Shown piece by piece: positions 17,188 through 25,885 of a stretch of DNA of 64,000 nt; the stretch's first letter is position 1; every line of letters begins with the position of its first letter. Source of the stretch: Shinella zoogloeoides (GTDB taxonomy: Bacteria > Pseudomonadota > Alphaproteobacteria > Rhizobiales > Rhizobiaceae); assembly GCF_003574625.1 (NCBI RefSeq), contig NZ_QNUJ01000002.1, positions 1-64,000 of the forward strand. Reading direction: 5' to 3'. The position numbers and the translations under genes are program-made. A model generated the notes under the pieces. It searched no databases and was not told the DNA's origin. It saw only the letters and a program-made list of their open reading frames with translations.

Positions 17188-18411
17188 TCAACGCCCGCTG
17201 TTGGCTTTCCGGGACAGATAGGCGTCCAGGATGACGGCCAGGGTCAGGATCGCACCCTGCACCTCAAGGCGTGTCTGGGTCGAAGCGTTGATGAGGAGCA
17301 TGCCGTTCGAGACGCTGCCGATCACCAGCGCGCCCGTCAGGGCGGCCCAGACCGATCCCCTGCCCCCGAAGAGGCTGACGCCACCGATGACCGCCGCAGC
17401 GATCGCCTCGAGAAGGAGCGTCGTGTCGGCGGAATCGGGCGATACGCCGAGAACCCGCCCCGCCGCGATCATACCGCCGAGCGCCGCAAAAATCCCGGTC
17501 AGCGTAAACGCCGTCACCCGCAGGAACTTGACCGAGATACCCGCGCGGCGAGCGGCTTCCGCGTTCGCCCCGATGGCGTACAGGTAGACGCCGAAGCGGG
17601 TCTGGGTCGTCACATAGGCGAAGAAACCGAGCAATCCGAGCAGGAACGCGACGAGAAGCGGAACGCCTCTGTACGAACTGAAGACGGCAATGACGACGGT
17701 GCCGACGATTGCGAGCGCGACGGCCGGAGCGACGACGGACCACAGGAACGATGCAGGAAGCGCGTTGCGCTTCTTGGCGGCGTAAGATTGCAGGCTGAAG
17801 ATGAGCCCAAGCGCTATGACGACGGCGAGCAGAGCCACGCTGACGGGAACGGGAAGATAAATCGTCGCGACCTTCCCGAGCGGCTGGCCGACCAGTGAAA
17901 TCAGGTTCGAGCTGGCGGGCAGGAGATCGAGGAGAAGCCCCTGGAGGATGAGCGACGTGCCGAGCGTCACGATGAAGGCAGGCGCTCGAAAATAGGTGAT
18001 CACCAGCCCTTGCACACAGCCGATCGCCGCACCGATCAAGAGACCGACAGCGACGGCCGTCACGGTATCGAACCCTTGGTTGACCGCCATTCCAGCTGTA
18101 ATCGCGGCCGATACCGCGCCGGTCGCGGCGACGGACAGGTCGATCTCGCCGATGACCAGCACGAACATGAGGCCGAGCGCCACGATGCCGGTCGTCACGA
18201 TCTGCAGCGAAAGGTTCGACAAGTTCCTCGGGCTGAGGAACAGCGGGTTCGCCCACGCAAAGTAGGCCCAGATGAGGACGAGCGCGAGAAGAACGGGCAG
18301 CATGCGATACCGCGTCGCCAGTGCTCCCAAGACAGCGTCAAGCTTCATTTTCGGTGTTTCCTGAGGAGCGGAATTGGCGAAAGTGGTCAAGGCGGATAAC
18401 TGCTTAGACAT
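17188..18411 (-). CDS. CUT2-type sugar ABC transporter, permease (XylH/FrcC-like)
   Basis: A 407-residue inner-membrane permease of the ribose/xylose/fructose type with about ten transmembrane segments. Typical CUT2 sequences are GEIDLSVAAT, FRAPAFIVTLGTSLI and AIGANAEAARRAGI. The extra central hydrophobic stretch gives the longer XylH-like length. Its start overlaps the ATPase gene by eight bases. Last gene of the leftward transporter operon. The solute is probably a sugar, lactone or sugar-like ring compound, given the neighbouring hydrolases. Confidence 0.9.
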   Translation of the reverse strand: MSKQLSALTTFANSAPQETPKMKLDAVLGALATRYRMLPVLLALVLIWAYFAWANPLFLSPRNLSNLSLQIVTTGIVALGLMFVLVIGEIDLSVAATGAVSAAITAGMAVNQGFDTVTAVAVGLLIGAAIGCVQGLVITYFRAPAFIVTLGTSLILQGLLLDLLPASSNLISLVGQPLGKVATIYLPVPVSVALLAVVIALGLIFSLQSYAAKKRNALPASFLWSVVAPAVALAIVGTVVIAVFSSYRGVPLLVAFLLGLLGFFAYVTTQTRFGVYLYAIGANAEAARRAGISVKFLRVTAFTLTGIFAALGGMIAAGRVLGVSPDSADTTLLLEAIAAAVIGGVSLFGGRGSVWAALTGALVIGSVSNGMLLINASTQTRLEVQGAILTLAVILDAYLSRKANSGR

Positions 18412-19204
18412 GGTGCACCTCCTCCCGACGCGAAAGCGCAGCCATTTCCTCGTTGCTGATCATCCCGGTGATGGCGCCGACCAACTCTTCGCGGGTGTAG
18501 CTCCCACGGCTGACTTCCGCCACCTTGCTGCCAAGTCGCAGGACCACGACGCGATCGGCGACCTGCTGGACATCGCCCAGGTCATGGCTGATCACGATGA
18601 CCGCCCGTCCCTGCGCGCGGAGGCGCTCGATCAGGTTCAGAACCTGCTTGCGCTGCGCGACGCCGAGCGCGGCCGTGGGCTCGTCGAGGAGCACGACACG
18701 GGGGTCGGTCAGGATCGAACGGCAGATCGCCACCGATTGGCGCTGCCCTCCCGACAGGGCGTTCGCAGGCACGTTGATGTCGCGGATCTTCACGTCGAGA
18801 TTTGCCAGCACCTCTTTCGCACGGGCCTCCATGCGTGCACGGTCAAGCCGCCGGCCCTTGTACCAGGGGTGATAGTATTCACGCCCAAGGAAGAGGTTCT
18901 GCACCGTATCGAGATTGTCGCAGATGGCGAGATCCTGGTAGACCGTCTGGATACCCGCCGCGTTCGCGTCATGTGGGCTTTTCAGCGAAAGCGGTATTCC
19001 GGAGACGAGGATTTCGCCTTCGTCGGGAGACTGGATGCCGGAGATCGTCTTGACCAGCGTACTCTTGCCCGCGCCGTTGTCGCCGACCAGAGCGACGACT
19101 TCACCCGGCCATATGCTGAGTGATACCCTGGTGAGGGCAGCGACTCCTCCGAAACGTCTCGAGACGTTTCGGACCTCCAGGATCGGAGGTTCGTTCTTAT
19201 TCAT
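18404..19204 (-). CDS. CUT2-type sugar ABC transporter, single-domain ATPase (FrcA-like)
   Basis: A 266-residue ATPase with Walker A GDNGAGKST (41-49), signature LSGGQRQS (150-157) and Walker B VVLLDEP. Most CUT2 ATPases (RbsA, XylG) are about 500 residues with two ABC domains; this is a single-domain version like rhizobial FrcA, so it must act as a homodimer. Its end overlaps the permease start, and a stem-loop separates it from the binding-protein gene upstream. Confidence 0.9.
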   Translation of the reverse strand: MNKNEPPILEVRNVSRRFGGVAALTRVSLSIWPGEVVALVGDNGAGKSTLVKTISGIQSPDEGEILVSGIPLSLKSPHDANAAGIQTVYQDLAICDNLDTVQNLFLGREYYHPWYKGRRLDRARMEARAKEVLANLDVKIRDINVPANALSGGQRQSVAICRSILTDPRVVLLDEPTAALGVAQRKQVLNLIERLRAQGRAVIVISHDLGDVQQVADRVVVLRLGSKVAEVSRGSYTREELVGAITGMISNEEMAALSRREEVHHV

Positions 19205-19234
19205 GACTAGGACCCCATTATGCGTTTTTGAGGA

Positions 19235-19251
19235 GCCGCCTTATCGGCGGC
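19235..19251 (-). other. Stem-loop after the CUT2 binding-protein gene
   Basis: GCCGCC (19235-19240) and GGCGGC (19246-19251) with loop TTATC, in the 63-bp gap between binding-protein stop and ATPase start. No U-run follows in the leftward direction, so a message-stabilising or attenuating role is likelier than termination. Confidence 0.45.
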
Positions 19252-19267
19252 CCCTTTTCCGTCCGGT

Positions 19268-20341
19268 TCAGTTCTTGCAGAAGTCCGCATCCTTCCCGAT
19301 GCCGCCGCACAGCTCTTCCTTCGTGAAAAGCCCGGCGTCGATCACGGTTTCCTGCACATTGTCCGGGGTGATGAACACATTCGGCTCAAGCCGCGCCGGG
19401 ACACCGCCCTCGGTGAAACTGTTGGGCCAGGTCCCGTTGACGATGCCGGCCGGAGCCTCCTCGCCCTTGACCTTCGAAACGATCAACTGAACGGCCGCAT
19501 CGGCCATTTGCCTGTAGGGCGGCGCCATGTCGGCGGCCTGCCAGCCAAGGAGCACGCGCTGGATCCCCTCGAGGGTCGCATCATAGCCGCCATAGACCTT
19601 CACCTTGCCGACGAGATCCTGCGCGCTCAGCGCAGCGATGGCCCCGCCGCCCGTGTCGTCGTTCATGACGACGACACCGTCGACCTCGTTGTTGGTCTTC
19701 GTGAGGCACTGTTCCATGTTCTTCTGTGCGTTCGCGGCCAGATACAGGAGGGCATCGGCCTGGCAGGCGATTTCGACGGTGCCATTCTCGATGAGCGGCT
19801 TGAGGTATTTGTCGAAACCCTTCATCTGCTCGGGATAGAAAGCGAACTTGGGATCGCCCAGCATATAGGCGAGCCGGACAGGACGATGTTCAGGGAGATG
19901 TTCGGAGAGATACTTCCCCTGCGCCTCGCCGATGTCGCTGAATGGGACGGAAACATGGTAGGCGACCGGGCCTGGACCCGGATCATGCGCGTAGGTCACG
20001 ACGGGAACGCCGTCGGCGTCGGCTTTCGCGAGGATACTCGCGGACCGGGGCGGATCGACGGAGGCGAGGATGATGCCGAGCGCCCCGCTGGCGAGGGCGG
20101 ACTCCGCCTGCGAGACCTGCTGCTGCATATCGTCGTTGGCGTTGAGGACCTTGATCTCGACGCCGGGGGCGTATTTCTTCATTGCCGCCGTGATGTTCGG
20201 AATGTCGAACTTTGCCCAGCGGTTCGTCGTCACGTTCGGCACGAGAAGATAGACGGTTCCTGATGGCTCAGCGGCTCGCACCGTCGCAGCGCTGAAAAGT
20301 GCGGTTGCAGAGAGTAGCGCTGCAAGGATTATAGATTTCAT
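19268..20341 (-). CDS. CUT2-type sugar ABC transporter, periplasmic binding protein
   Basis: A 357-residue periplasmic binding protein of the ribose/xylose type. A Sec signal peptide ends near AAEPSG around residue 24; the mature part has TNRWAKFDIPNITAAMKKY and later GVVVMNDDTGGGAIAAL, typical of the sugar-binding fold (Peripla_BP_4). The ATG at 20341 follows AAGGGG. First gene of the transporter operon, with a LysR-type element about 185 bp upstream. The ligand is not predictable from sequence. Confidence 0.9.
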   Translation of the reverse strand: MKSIILAALLSATALFSAATVRAAEPSGTVYLLVPNVTTNRWAKFDIPNITAAMKKYAPGVEIKVLNANDDMQQQVSQAESALASGALGIILASVDPPRSASILAKADADGVPVVTYAHDPGPGPVAYHVSVPFSDIGEAQGKYLSEHLPEHRPVRLAYMLGDPKFAFYPEQMKGFDKYLKPLIENGTVEIACQADALLYLAANAQKNMEQCLTKTNNEVDGVVVMNDDTGGGAIAALSAQDLVGKVKVYGGYDATLEGIQRVLLGWQAADMAPPYRQMADAAVQLIVSKVKGEEAPAGIVNGTWPNSFTEGGVPARLEPNVFITPDNVQETVIDAGLFTKEELCGGIGKDADFCKN

Positions 20342-20689
20342 CGGTTCATTCCCCTTCTTCAATCACGGCAAGTCTCTCGCCGGTTGTCGATACAAGTGCG
20401 CTGATTGTTCTTATTGCCTGCCGGTGACATGGTCCCGAATAACGCCGCATCTCTTCCGGTCGTTCAGGTGATTGCAGGCTAGTGCGGCCCGTATAGCCGC
20501 TCAAGATAACCCGCGTCATTTCATCATGACTTTTTCTCATGCCATTCAGTGGCGAAAAGAAAATGCCGCAGCGGATCAGCCGCGACCTTCGTGGGAGTCC
20601 GGGCGGCGACGGATCTCGGCGTCGATAAAACATTACGAGCGCCACCGGGGCCTCCCTTCAGCACCCGAAAGATAAAGTTCGCGATTTGG
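20342..20689. other. 348-bp intergenic region upstream of the CUT2 operon
   Basis: Holds the promoter of the leftward binding-protein gene and the downstream side of the GMC oxidoreductase gene. The only recognisable element is the CATGAC-type inverted repeat at 20525. No gene with family likeness was found in any frame. Confidence 0.5.
20525..20541. promoter_or_regulatory. Candidate LysR operator, copy 2
   Basis: CATGACTTTTTCTCATG: same 6-5-6 architecture as copy 1 with one arm mismatch. It lies 184 bp upstream of the CUT2 binding-protein start. Confidence 0.55.
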
Positions 20690-22297
20690 CTAGTATGCCA
20701 ACATCATGTCGGCCGCTTTCTCTGCGATCATTATCGTCGCGGCGTTGGTGTTGCCGCTAACCATTGTCGGCATGATCGATGCATCGGCGACGCGCAGCTT
20801 CGCGATGCCATGAACCCTCAGCTTCTCATCCACGACGGCCATCGCATCCTGGCCCATCTTGGCCGTGCCGCATGTATGGTGACCGATCCCCGAGGTGCTG
20901 CGGATATAGGCGTCAAGCTCTGCATCCGACCTGACATCGGCACCCGGGGTAAGCTCCGGTCCGCGGTAAGGCTCGAAGGCTTCCTGTGCGAAGATTTTGC
21001 GGGTTACACGGATAGCCTCACGAGTGACCGCCATGTCGTATTCAGATGAGAGGAAGTTCGGATCGAAGACGGGAGCCTCCTTGGGATCGGCGGACTTCAG
21101 CCACATTTTCCCACGGCTTTCGGGCCGGTTCGGCCAAACATGCACAACGTAGGAATGCCCTTCGAGTTCGTCCGCCCAAGGCATCCAGATTTTGAGGCCC
21201 TGCCCTGGATAATACGGGATGAACACCGCCTGGCATTCGGGAGCCTCGACACCGGGCTGTGTATTGAAGAAGCCACCGGCTTCAAGCGGGCTCTGCGATA
21301 CCTGACCTTTCCTGAAAAGCAGGCTATTCACCATCGCGAAGGTCAGCGAGTGGATGCGCAGGGAAGATGCCATGGAAACAGGCTTCTTCGAACTGTGTGC
21401 CACCGAGACGTTCACGTGGTCCTGCAGGTTGGCGCCGACGCCCGGAAGATGTCTCACCGGAGAGATGCCGAGCTTGCCGAGCGCCTCCTGATCACCGATC
21501 CCCGAAAGCATGAGAATTTTGGGGGAATTGAATGACCCGGCAGCCAGGACGATCTCGCGGTTTGCCCGCACGCGATGGACGGTTCCGCCCTTCTCATATT
21601 CGATGGCTACGGCCTCGCCGTTTTCGACAATCACCTTGTGGACGTTCGCATTCACCTCCACCTTGAGGTTCGGGCGGCTCATCGCCGGGCGAAGAAATGT
21701 CTTCGCCGTCGTCTGGCGACGTCCTTCGGCGATGTTGAAGTCGTAGACTCCGAACCCCTCCTGGGAGGCGCCGTTGAAATCGTTGTTCAACGGGTAACCG
21801 GCCTGCTGGCAAGCCTCCAGATAGGCCGTGGTCAATTCGCTGACCATCGGCGGCTTGGTGACGGGCATCGGACCACGCGTGCTGTGGAACGCGTTGTCGC
21901 CTCCGAAATACTTCTCCGATTTCCGGAAATACGGGAGGACATCTTCAAAAGACCAGCCCGGATTTCCAAGCTGCCGCCAGGTGTCGAAGTCGGCAGGATT
22001 ACCCCGAATGTACTGTGCCCCGTTGAAAATGAAGGAACCGCCAAGCATCTTTCCTCGAGGAAAGTACTGGGTTCGTCCATTCATGTTCTTTTGTGGTACG
22101 CAATTGTACGACCAATTATTGCGCTTGAACGAGAACAGCTTCGCAGCGAGAAACGGCAGATCATACGAGATTTCGCGGCCCGAACCCCCTGCCTCAAGAA
22201 GCAGGACACGATCGCCTCGTGCGCTGAGCCGGCTGGCCAGTACGCTCCCGGCCGACCCGCCGCCGACAACTACAAAATCGAAACTATCACTGTTCAA
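20690..22297 (-). CDS. GMC family FAD-dependent oxidoreductase (choline dehydrogenase-like)
   Basis: A 535-residue glucose-methanol-choline oxidoreductase. The N-terminal FAD site is VVGGGSAGSVLASRLS; LGGSFIFNGAQYIRG matches the first GMC signature, and GSFNSPKILMLSGIG the second. The catalytic pair is His in GIGHHTCGTAKMG and Asn in SGNTNAATIMI. No signal peptide, so probably cytoplasmic or membrane-associated, oxidising a primary alcohol to an aldehyde. A CATGAC-type repeat 82 bp upstream puts it in the probable LysR regulon with the amidohydrolases and CUT2 transporter. Confidence 0.9.
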   Translation of the reverse strand: MNSDSFDFVVVGGGSAGSVLASRLSARGDRVLLLEAGGSGREISYDLPFLAAKLFSFKRNNWSYNCVPQKNMNGRTQYFPRGKMLGGSFIFNGAQYIRGNPADFDTWRQLGNPGWSFEDVLPYFRKSEKYFGGDNAFHSTRGPMPVTKPPMVSELTTAYLEACQQAGYPLNNDFNGASQEGFGVYDFNIAEGRRQTTAKTFLRPAMSRPNLKVEVNANVHKVIVENGEAVAIEYEKGGTVHRVRANREIVLAAGSFNSPKILMLSGIGDQEALGKLGISPVRHLPGVGANLQDHVNVSVAHSSKKPVSMASSLRIHSLTFAMVNSLLFRKGQVSQSPLEAGGFFNTQPGVEAPECQAVFIPYYPGQGLKIWMPWADELEGHSYVVHVWPNRPESRGKMWLKSADPKEAPVFDPNFLSSEYDMAVTREAIRVTRKIFAQEAFEPYRGPELTPGADVRSDAELDAYIRSTSGIGHHTCGTAKMGQDAMAVVDEKLRVHGIAKLRVADASIMPTMVSGNTNAATIMIAEKAADMMLAY

Positions 22298-22378
22298 GAC
22301 GACTAACTCCGCGTTCCCGGTTTTGCGACTACCTTGCCGAAACCGGTTCTCGCATCAAGCCATGCACACTCGTTTCTC

Positions 22379-22395
22379 CATGACTTTGAGTCATA
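22379..22395. promoter_or_regulatory. Candidate LysR operator, copy 3
   Basis: CATGACTTTGAGTCATA: same spacing as copies 1 and 2, last base mismatched. It is 82 bp upstream of the GMC oxidoreductase start and just beyond the 3' end of the MFS gene. Confidence 0.6.
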
Positions 22396-22446
22396 TGGCG
22401 CTCGTAGCGCCGCATATCGAAAAGAGGCTTGCCGCGGGCATTCACC

Positions 22447-23628
22447 CTAGAGAGCCGTTTCGTGACTGACCGCGCTGATCGCCGGCTTAGCCGCCCGCCG
22501 GACGTTCAGCGCACCGCTGGCGAAAATGGCCACGAGAATGAGGGGCAGGCATATGGCGTATAATATTCTCATACCCCAAGCCTCGGCGACGAACCCGAGC
22601 AGAGGCGGCGCAAGGAAAAACACGACGAAAGCCATCTGCCCGACCGCGGCCACGTTAACCGCCGACGCCCTGTCAGTCCTTTGCGCCGCCGCAGAGAGCG
22701 CCATCGGATAGACTGCGCTGCATCCGCCGCCCATCATCGCGAAGCCAGCCAAGGCGGCGTATTCATGCGGGGACAGCCAAACGATTGCCAGGCCGATCGC
22801 CGCCATCGTGAGGAGGGTTTGTGCGACGACGCGTGCTCCAAATCGATCCACCACGGGATCGATCGTAACGCGGGCCAGCGCCATAAAAAACGCGAACAGC
22901 GTCAAGCCCGATCCGCCGATAAACGGTTCAGATTTGAAAACGTCCCGCATATAGATCGCCGACCAGTCCAGGCCCGCGCCCTCCACGAGACATGCCGAGA
23001 TGCCGATGATGCACAACGGCATAAGCGAAAGCGTGGGAAAGGCGATCAAGGGCGCTTTCTGCTCCTCGACAACCTTCGGGATGGTTGCGTTTTCCATCCC
23101 TTTGACAACGACGAGGGACAACAAAACGACGATCGTCGCCATGACGATCATGTGCGTTGTCATCGGTATTTCAGCCTGCCGGATGAAGGAGGCCGTGACA
23201 GCGGTGACGAAGAAACCGACACTCCAGAAGCCGTGCGACCGGTTCATGATGCTGACACCCTTCTGAGCCTCGATCCGCCCAATCTCGATGTTCAGCGCAA
23301 GCTCAAGCGTTCCCGTAAAGAGACCGGTCAGGAAGAGACAGCCAAACACGGCACCTGCGCCTGGCAGCACCGGTGTCAATGCGAGCAGGAGGCCGATCGC
23401 GGGGATCGCGATTGAAAATGTCCGCTTGCTGCCGAGGCGGGCAATGATGGGAGCTGAGGCCGAAAGAGAAATCAGCGAGCCTATGGCAAGCCCGATCAAG
23501 GTCATGCCCAGTTCGGCCTTGTTGACCGCGAGCCTGGTCTGCAGGTCCGGAATTCGCGCCATGAACGCGCCGGTCGCAATAGCAAGCAGGAAAAACGCCA
23601 GATATGGCCTTTGGTGAGCTGCGATCAT
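22447..23628 (-). CDS. MFS transporter (YbjJ-like)
   Basis: A 393-residue major facilitator with about 12 hydrophobic segments and the first-loop region ARLGSKRTFSI. The sequence resembles the YbjJ/FucP-like branch often found beside sugar-phosphatase and sugar genes. It follows the HAD phosphatase gene after 27 bp and is the last gene of the aspartate ammonia-lyase, HAD, MFS run. No strong ribosome site was seen at this ATG. Direction of transport and substrate are unknown; export of a dephosphorylated metabolite is one possibility. Confidence 0.82.
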   Translation of the reverse strand: MIAAHQRPYLAFFLLAIATGAFMARIPDLQTRLAVNKAELGMTLIGLAIGSLISLSASAPIIARLGSKRTFSIAIPAIGLLLALTPVLPGAGAVFGCLFLTGLFTGTLELALNIEIGRIEAQKGVSIMNRSHGFWSVGFFVTAVTASFIRQAEIPMTTHMIVMATIVVLLSLVVVKGMENATIPKVVEEQKAPLIAFPTLSLMPLCIIGISACLVEGAGLDWSAIYMRDVFKSEPFIGGSGLTLFAFFMALARVTIDPVVDRFGARVVAQTLLTMAAIGLAIVWLSPHEYAALAGFAMMGGGCSAVYPMALSAAAQRTDRASAVNVAAVGQMAFVVFFLAPPLLGFVAEAWGMRILYAICLPLILVAIFASGALNVRRAAKPAISAVSHETAL

Positions 23629-23655
23629 GGAGATGGACTTCTTTGCTGAAGCTCG

Positions 23656-24315
23656 TCACCGCGCCAGACGAGCGGCGCGTTCGAACCCGGTGAGATCGGG
23701 GGCCTTCTGCACATCGGCGGGGAAAAGGTCAACCACATCGGGTGCGACAATCGCCAGAAACGGGATGCCGATCTTACGGGCCGCGTGAAACTCGGTGGGT
23801 GAATCCCCGACAGCCAGACACTCCACGGCTTCGGCGCTCTCCAGCCGCATCACATTCCGAAACTCGGCATATTTCGACTTGGGCGAACCCGATACGGTCC
23901 GGAAATACCGCGACAACCCGCGTCGTTCGATTACCAGCCTGAGATCATCCTCCGGCATTCCTGAAACGACGTGCATCGGAATTTCGTTTTCAAGACGGGC
24001 GAGAAGAGCCTCGGCGCCGGGGATAAACGCGCAATTGAGCATGCCCTCATCGATGATTTCCGCGAAACGGTCACAGAGATTTTCAACTGTCACTTCATCG
24101 CCGGGTCGGCCGAACACCTCGCGCTCGAAATACTCGAACTTTTGACGTCGGCCAATTCCGCCATGCTGTTCCTGGTACTCGACGACTTCAGCGACCTTTT
24201 CCGGGTCTTCGCAGCTGTATACCTGCGCAAAGGCCGCGGTCTTCAAGCGTGCGGAATCAAGAATAACACCGTCGAAGTCGAAGATGATGGTCTTGAAGCG
24301 GTCGAGATAAGGCAT
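23656..24315 (-). CDS. HAD family phosphatase
   Basis: A 219-residue HAD subfamily IA hydrolase. Motif I is IFDFDGVILDS (nucleophile Asp13, acid/base Asp15), motif II is in HVVSGMPEDD, motif III near SPKSK and motif IV VGDSPTEFHAA. The ATG at 24315 lies two bases after the aspartate ammonia-lyase stop, so the two are probably co-transcribed. The size and cap-domain length fit phosphoglycolate or sugar-phosphate phosphatases. Specificity cannot be read from the sequence. Confidence 0.85.
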   Translation of the reverse strand: MPYLDRFKTIIFDFDGVILDSARLKTAAFAQVYSCEDPEKVAEVVEYQEQHGGIGRRQKFEYFEREVFGRPGDEVTVENLCDRFAEIIDEGMLNCAFIPGAEALLARLENEIPMHVVSGMPEDDLRLVIERRGLSRYFRTVSGSPKSKYAEFRNVMRLESAEAVECLAVGDSPTEFHAARKIGIPFLAIVAPDVVDLFPADVQKAPDLTGFERAARLAR

Positions 24316-24317
24316 GC

Positions 24318-25763
24318 CTATTTTCCATTTGCCGGCTGATTGCGGAAGCGCGAGGGGCGCGTCAAAGCCTTCGTGTCGAGAACCTGTTCCAGGAGATCGG
24401 CTGACAAGGTGTTGCTCTCGTCCAGCAACGCCCTCATGGTGCGGCCGCTCCGGAGAATTTCCTTCGCCATCTCGGCAGCCTTCTCGTATCCGATGAGCGA
24501 CGTCAACGCAGTCGCGAGCGCCGTACCCGCTTCGAGATGCTCCTTGCAGCGCTCCTCGTTCGCCGTGATCCCGGCAATACACTTTTCCCTGAGGGTTCTC
24601 ACCGCATTGGTCAGCAACGTGATGGACTGCAACAGGTTGAACACGATGACGGGTTCGAAAGCATTGAGCTGGAGCTGCCCGGCTTCTGCCGCCAGGGTCA
24701 CGACGAGGTCGGCCCCGATGACCTGGAAAGCCACCTGATTGACCACTTCGGGAATGACCGGGTTTACCTTGCCGGGCATGATTGACGAGCCGGGCTGCAT
24801 CGGCGGCAGGTTGATTTCGCCGAAGCCCCCGCGCGGTCCGCTCGAAAGCAGCCTGAGATCGTTCGAAATCTTGGAAAGCTTCACCGCCGTCCGCTTGATG
24901 GTGCCGGAGAAGAGGACAAACGCTCCCGTATCCCAGCAAGCCTCGACAAAGTCCAATGCGGGAACGACGTCGACCGACGACACTTCCGCGAGCTTCTTGA
25001 TGGCAAGAGCCGCGTAGCGAGGATCGGCGGTAATGCCGGTTCCGATCGCCGTACCGCCGAGATTGATTTCCTTGAGAAGCCTGGCCGCCTCCTCGAGCCG
25101 AAGGATGTCCTCTCTCAATGTTACCGCAAAGGCCGCGAATTCCTGCCCTAGCGTCATCGGCACGGCATCCTGCAGTTGCGTGCGCCCGAGCTTGAGGATG
25201 TCGGCGAATTCCGCTGCTTTCGCTTCGAAAGCGTCAGCGATGCCGGCGAGCTCGTTCGACAGGCTGTCGTAGCTGAGAAGGAGCGCCAGACGGATCGCCG
25301 TGGGATAGACGTCGTTTGTGGACTGCGAGAGATTGACGTCGTTGTTCGGGTGGATGACGTCGAAGCTTCCCTTGGGAAGTCCAAGATGTTCCAAAGCGAG
25401 GTTCGCCACCACCTCGTTCACATTCATGTTCGTCGATGTCCCGGCTCCCCCCTGGAAAACGTCGAGGACGAATTGGTCCGCGAGCTTGCCGCCGGCGATG
25501 TCGTCACAGGCGGCGACGATCGCGTCCGCCTTCTTCCTATCGAGGTCGCCGAGTTCCAGATTCGCCAGCGCCGCCGCCTTCTTCACGAAGGCCAGCGCCC
25601 GGATGAAGACCGCATAATGCCCGATCGGAATGCCCGAAATCTGGAAGTTGGCGAAAGCCCTTGCCGTTTGAGCGGCGTAATAGGCGTCGGCATCGACGTC
25701 GATTTCGCCAAGGGAATCGTGCTCACGCCGCTTGGCGACGGTAAGGGGCAGCATGTCAGTCAT
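24318..25763 (-). CDS. Aspartate ammonia-lyase / class II fumarase family protein
   Basis: A 481-residue member of the aspartase/fumarase superfamily, with the signature GSSIMPGKVNPVIPEV at 325-340 and the second-site motif HPNNDVNLSQSTND at 138-151. The SS-loop form and overall length favour aspartase (AspA), which eliminates ammonia from L-aspartate to fumarate, but class II fumarase or another amino-acid lyase is possible. A terminator-like hairpin separates it from the aldehyde dehydrogenase gene, so it probably has its own promoter. It leads a small operon with HAD and MFS genes. Confidence 0.82.
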   Translation of the reverse strand: MTDMLPLTVAKRREHDSLGEIDVDADAYYAAQTARAFANFQISGIPIGHYAVFIRALAFVKKAAALANLELGDLDRKKADAIVAACDDIAGGKLADQFVLDVFQGGAGTSTNMNVNEVVANLALEHLGLPKGSFDVIHPNNDVNLSQSTNDVYPTAIRLALLLSYDSLSNELAGIADAFEAKAAEFADILKLGRTQLQDAVPMTLGQEFAAFAVTLREDILRLEEAARLLKEINLGGTAIGTGITADPRYAALAIKKLAEVSSVDVVPALDFVEACWDTGAFVLFSGTIKRTAVKLSKISNDLRLLSSGPRGGFGEINLPPMQPGSSIMPGKVNPVIPEVVNQVAFQVIGADLVVTLAAEAGQLQLNAFEPVIVFNLLQSITLLTNAVRTLREKCIAGITANEERCKEHLEAGTALATALTSLIGYEKAAEMAKEILRSGRTMRALLDESNTLSADLLEQVLDTKALTRPSRFRNQPANGK

Positions 25764-25794
25764 TTCTAGGAACCTTCTACGAACCTACCGGAAG

Positions 25795-25833
25795 AAAAAT
25801 GGGCCGGTGGCGGATCGGAGCCACCACCAGCCC
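25795..25833 (-). terminator. Intrinsic terminator downstream of the aldehyde dehydrogenase gene
   Basis: On the leftward strand, arms from 25833-25820 and 25811-25801 (outer GGGC/GCCC, inner GGTGGC/GCCACC) form a G+C-rich stem followed by ATTTTT at 25800-25795. It fits termination of the CUT1/aldehyde-dehydrogenase operon. Confidence 0.65.
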
Positions 25834-25885
25834 ACGGCTGCCTTGGGAAGAGCAACGCTTTAGACAGCCATTCGCCGCATGGTTA

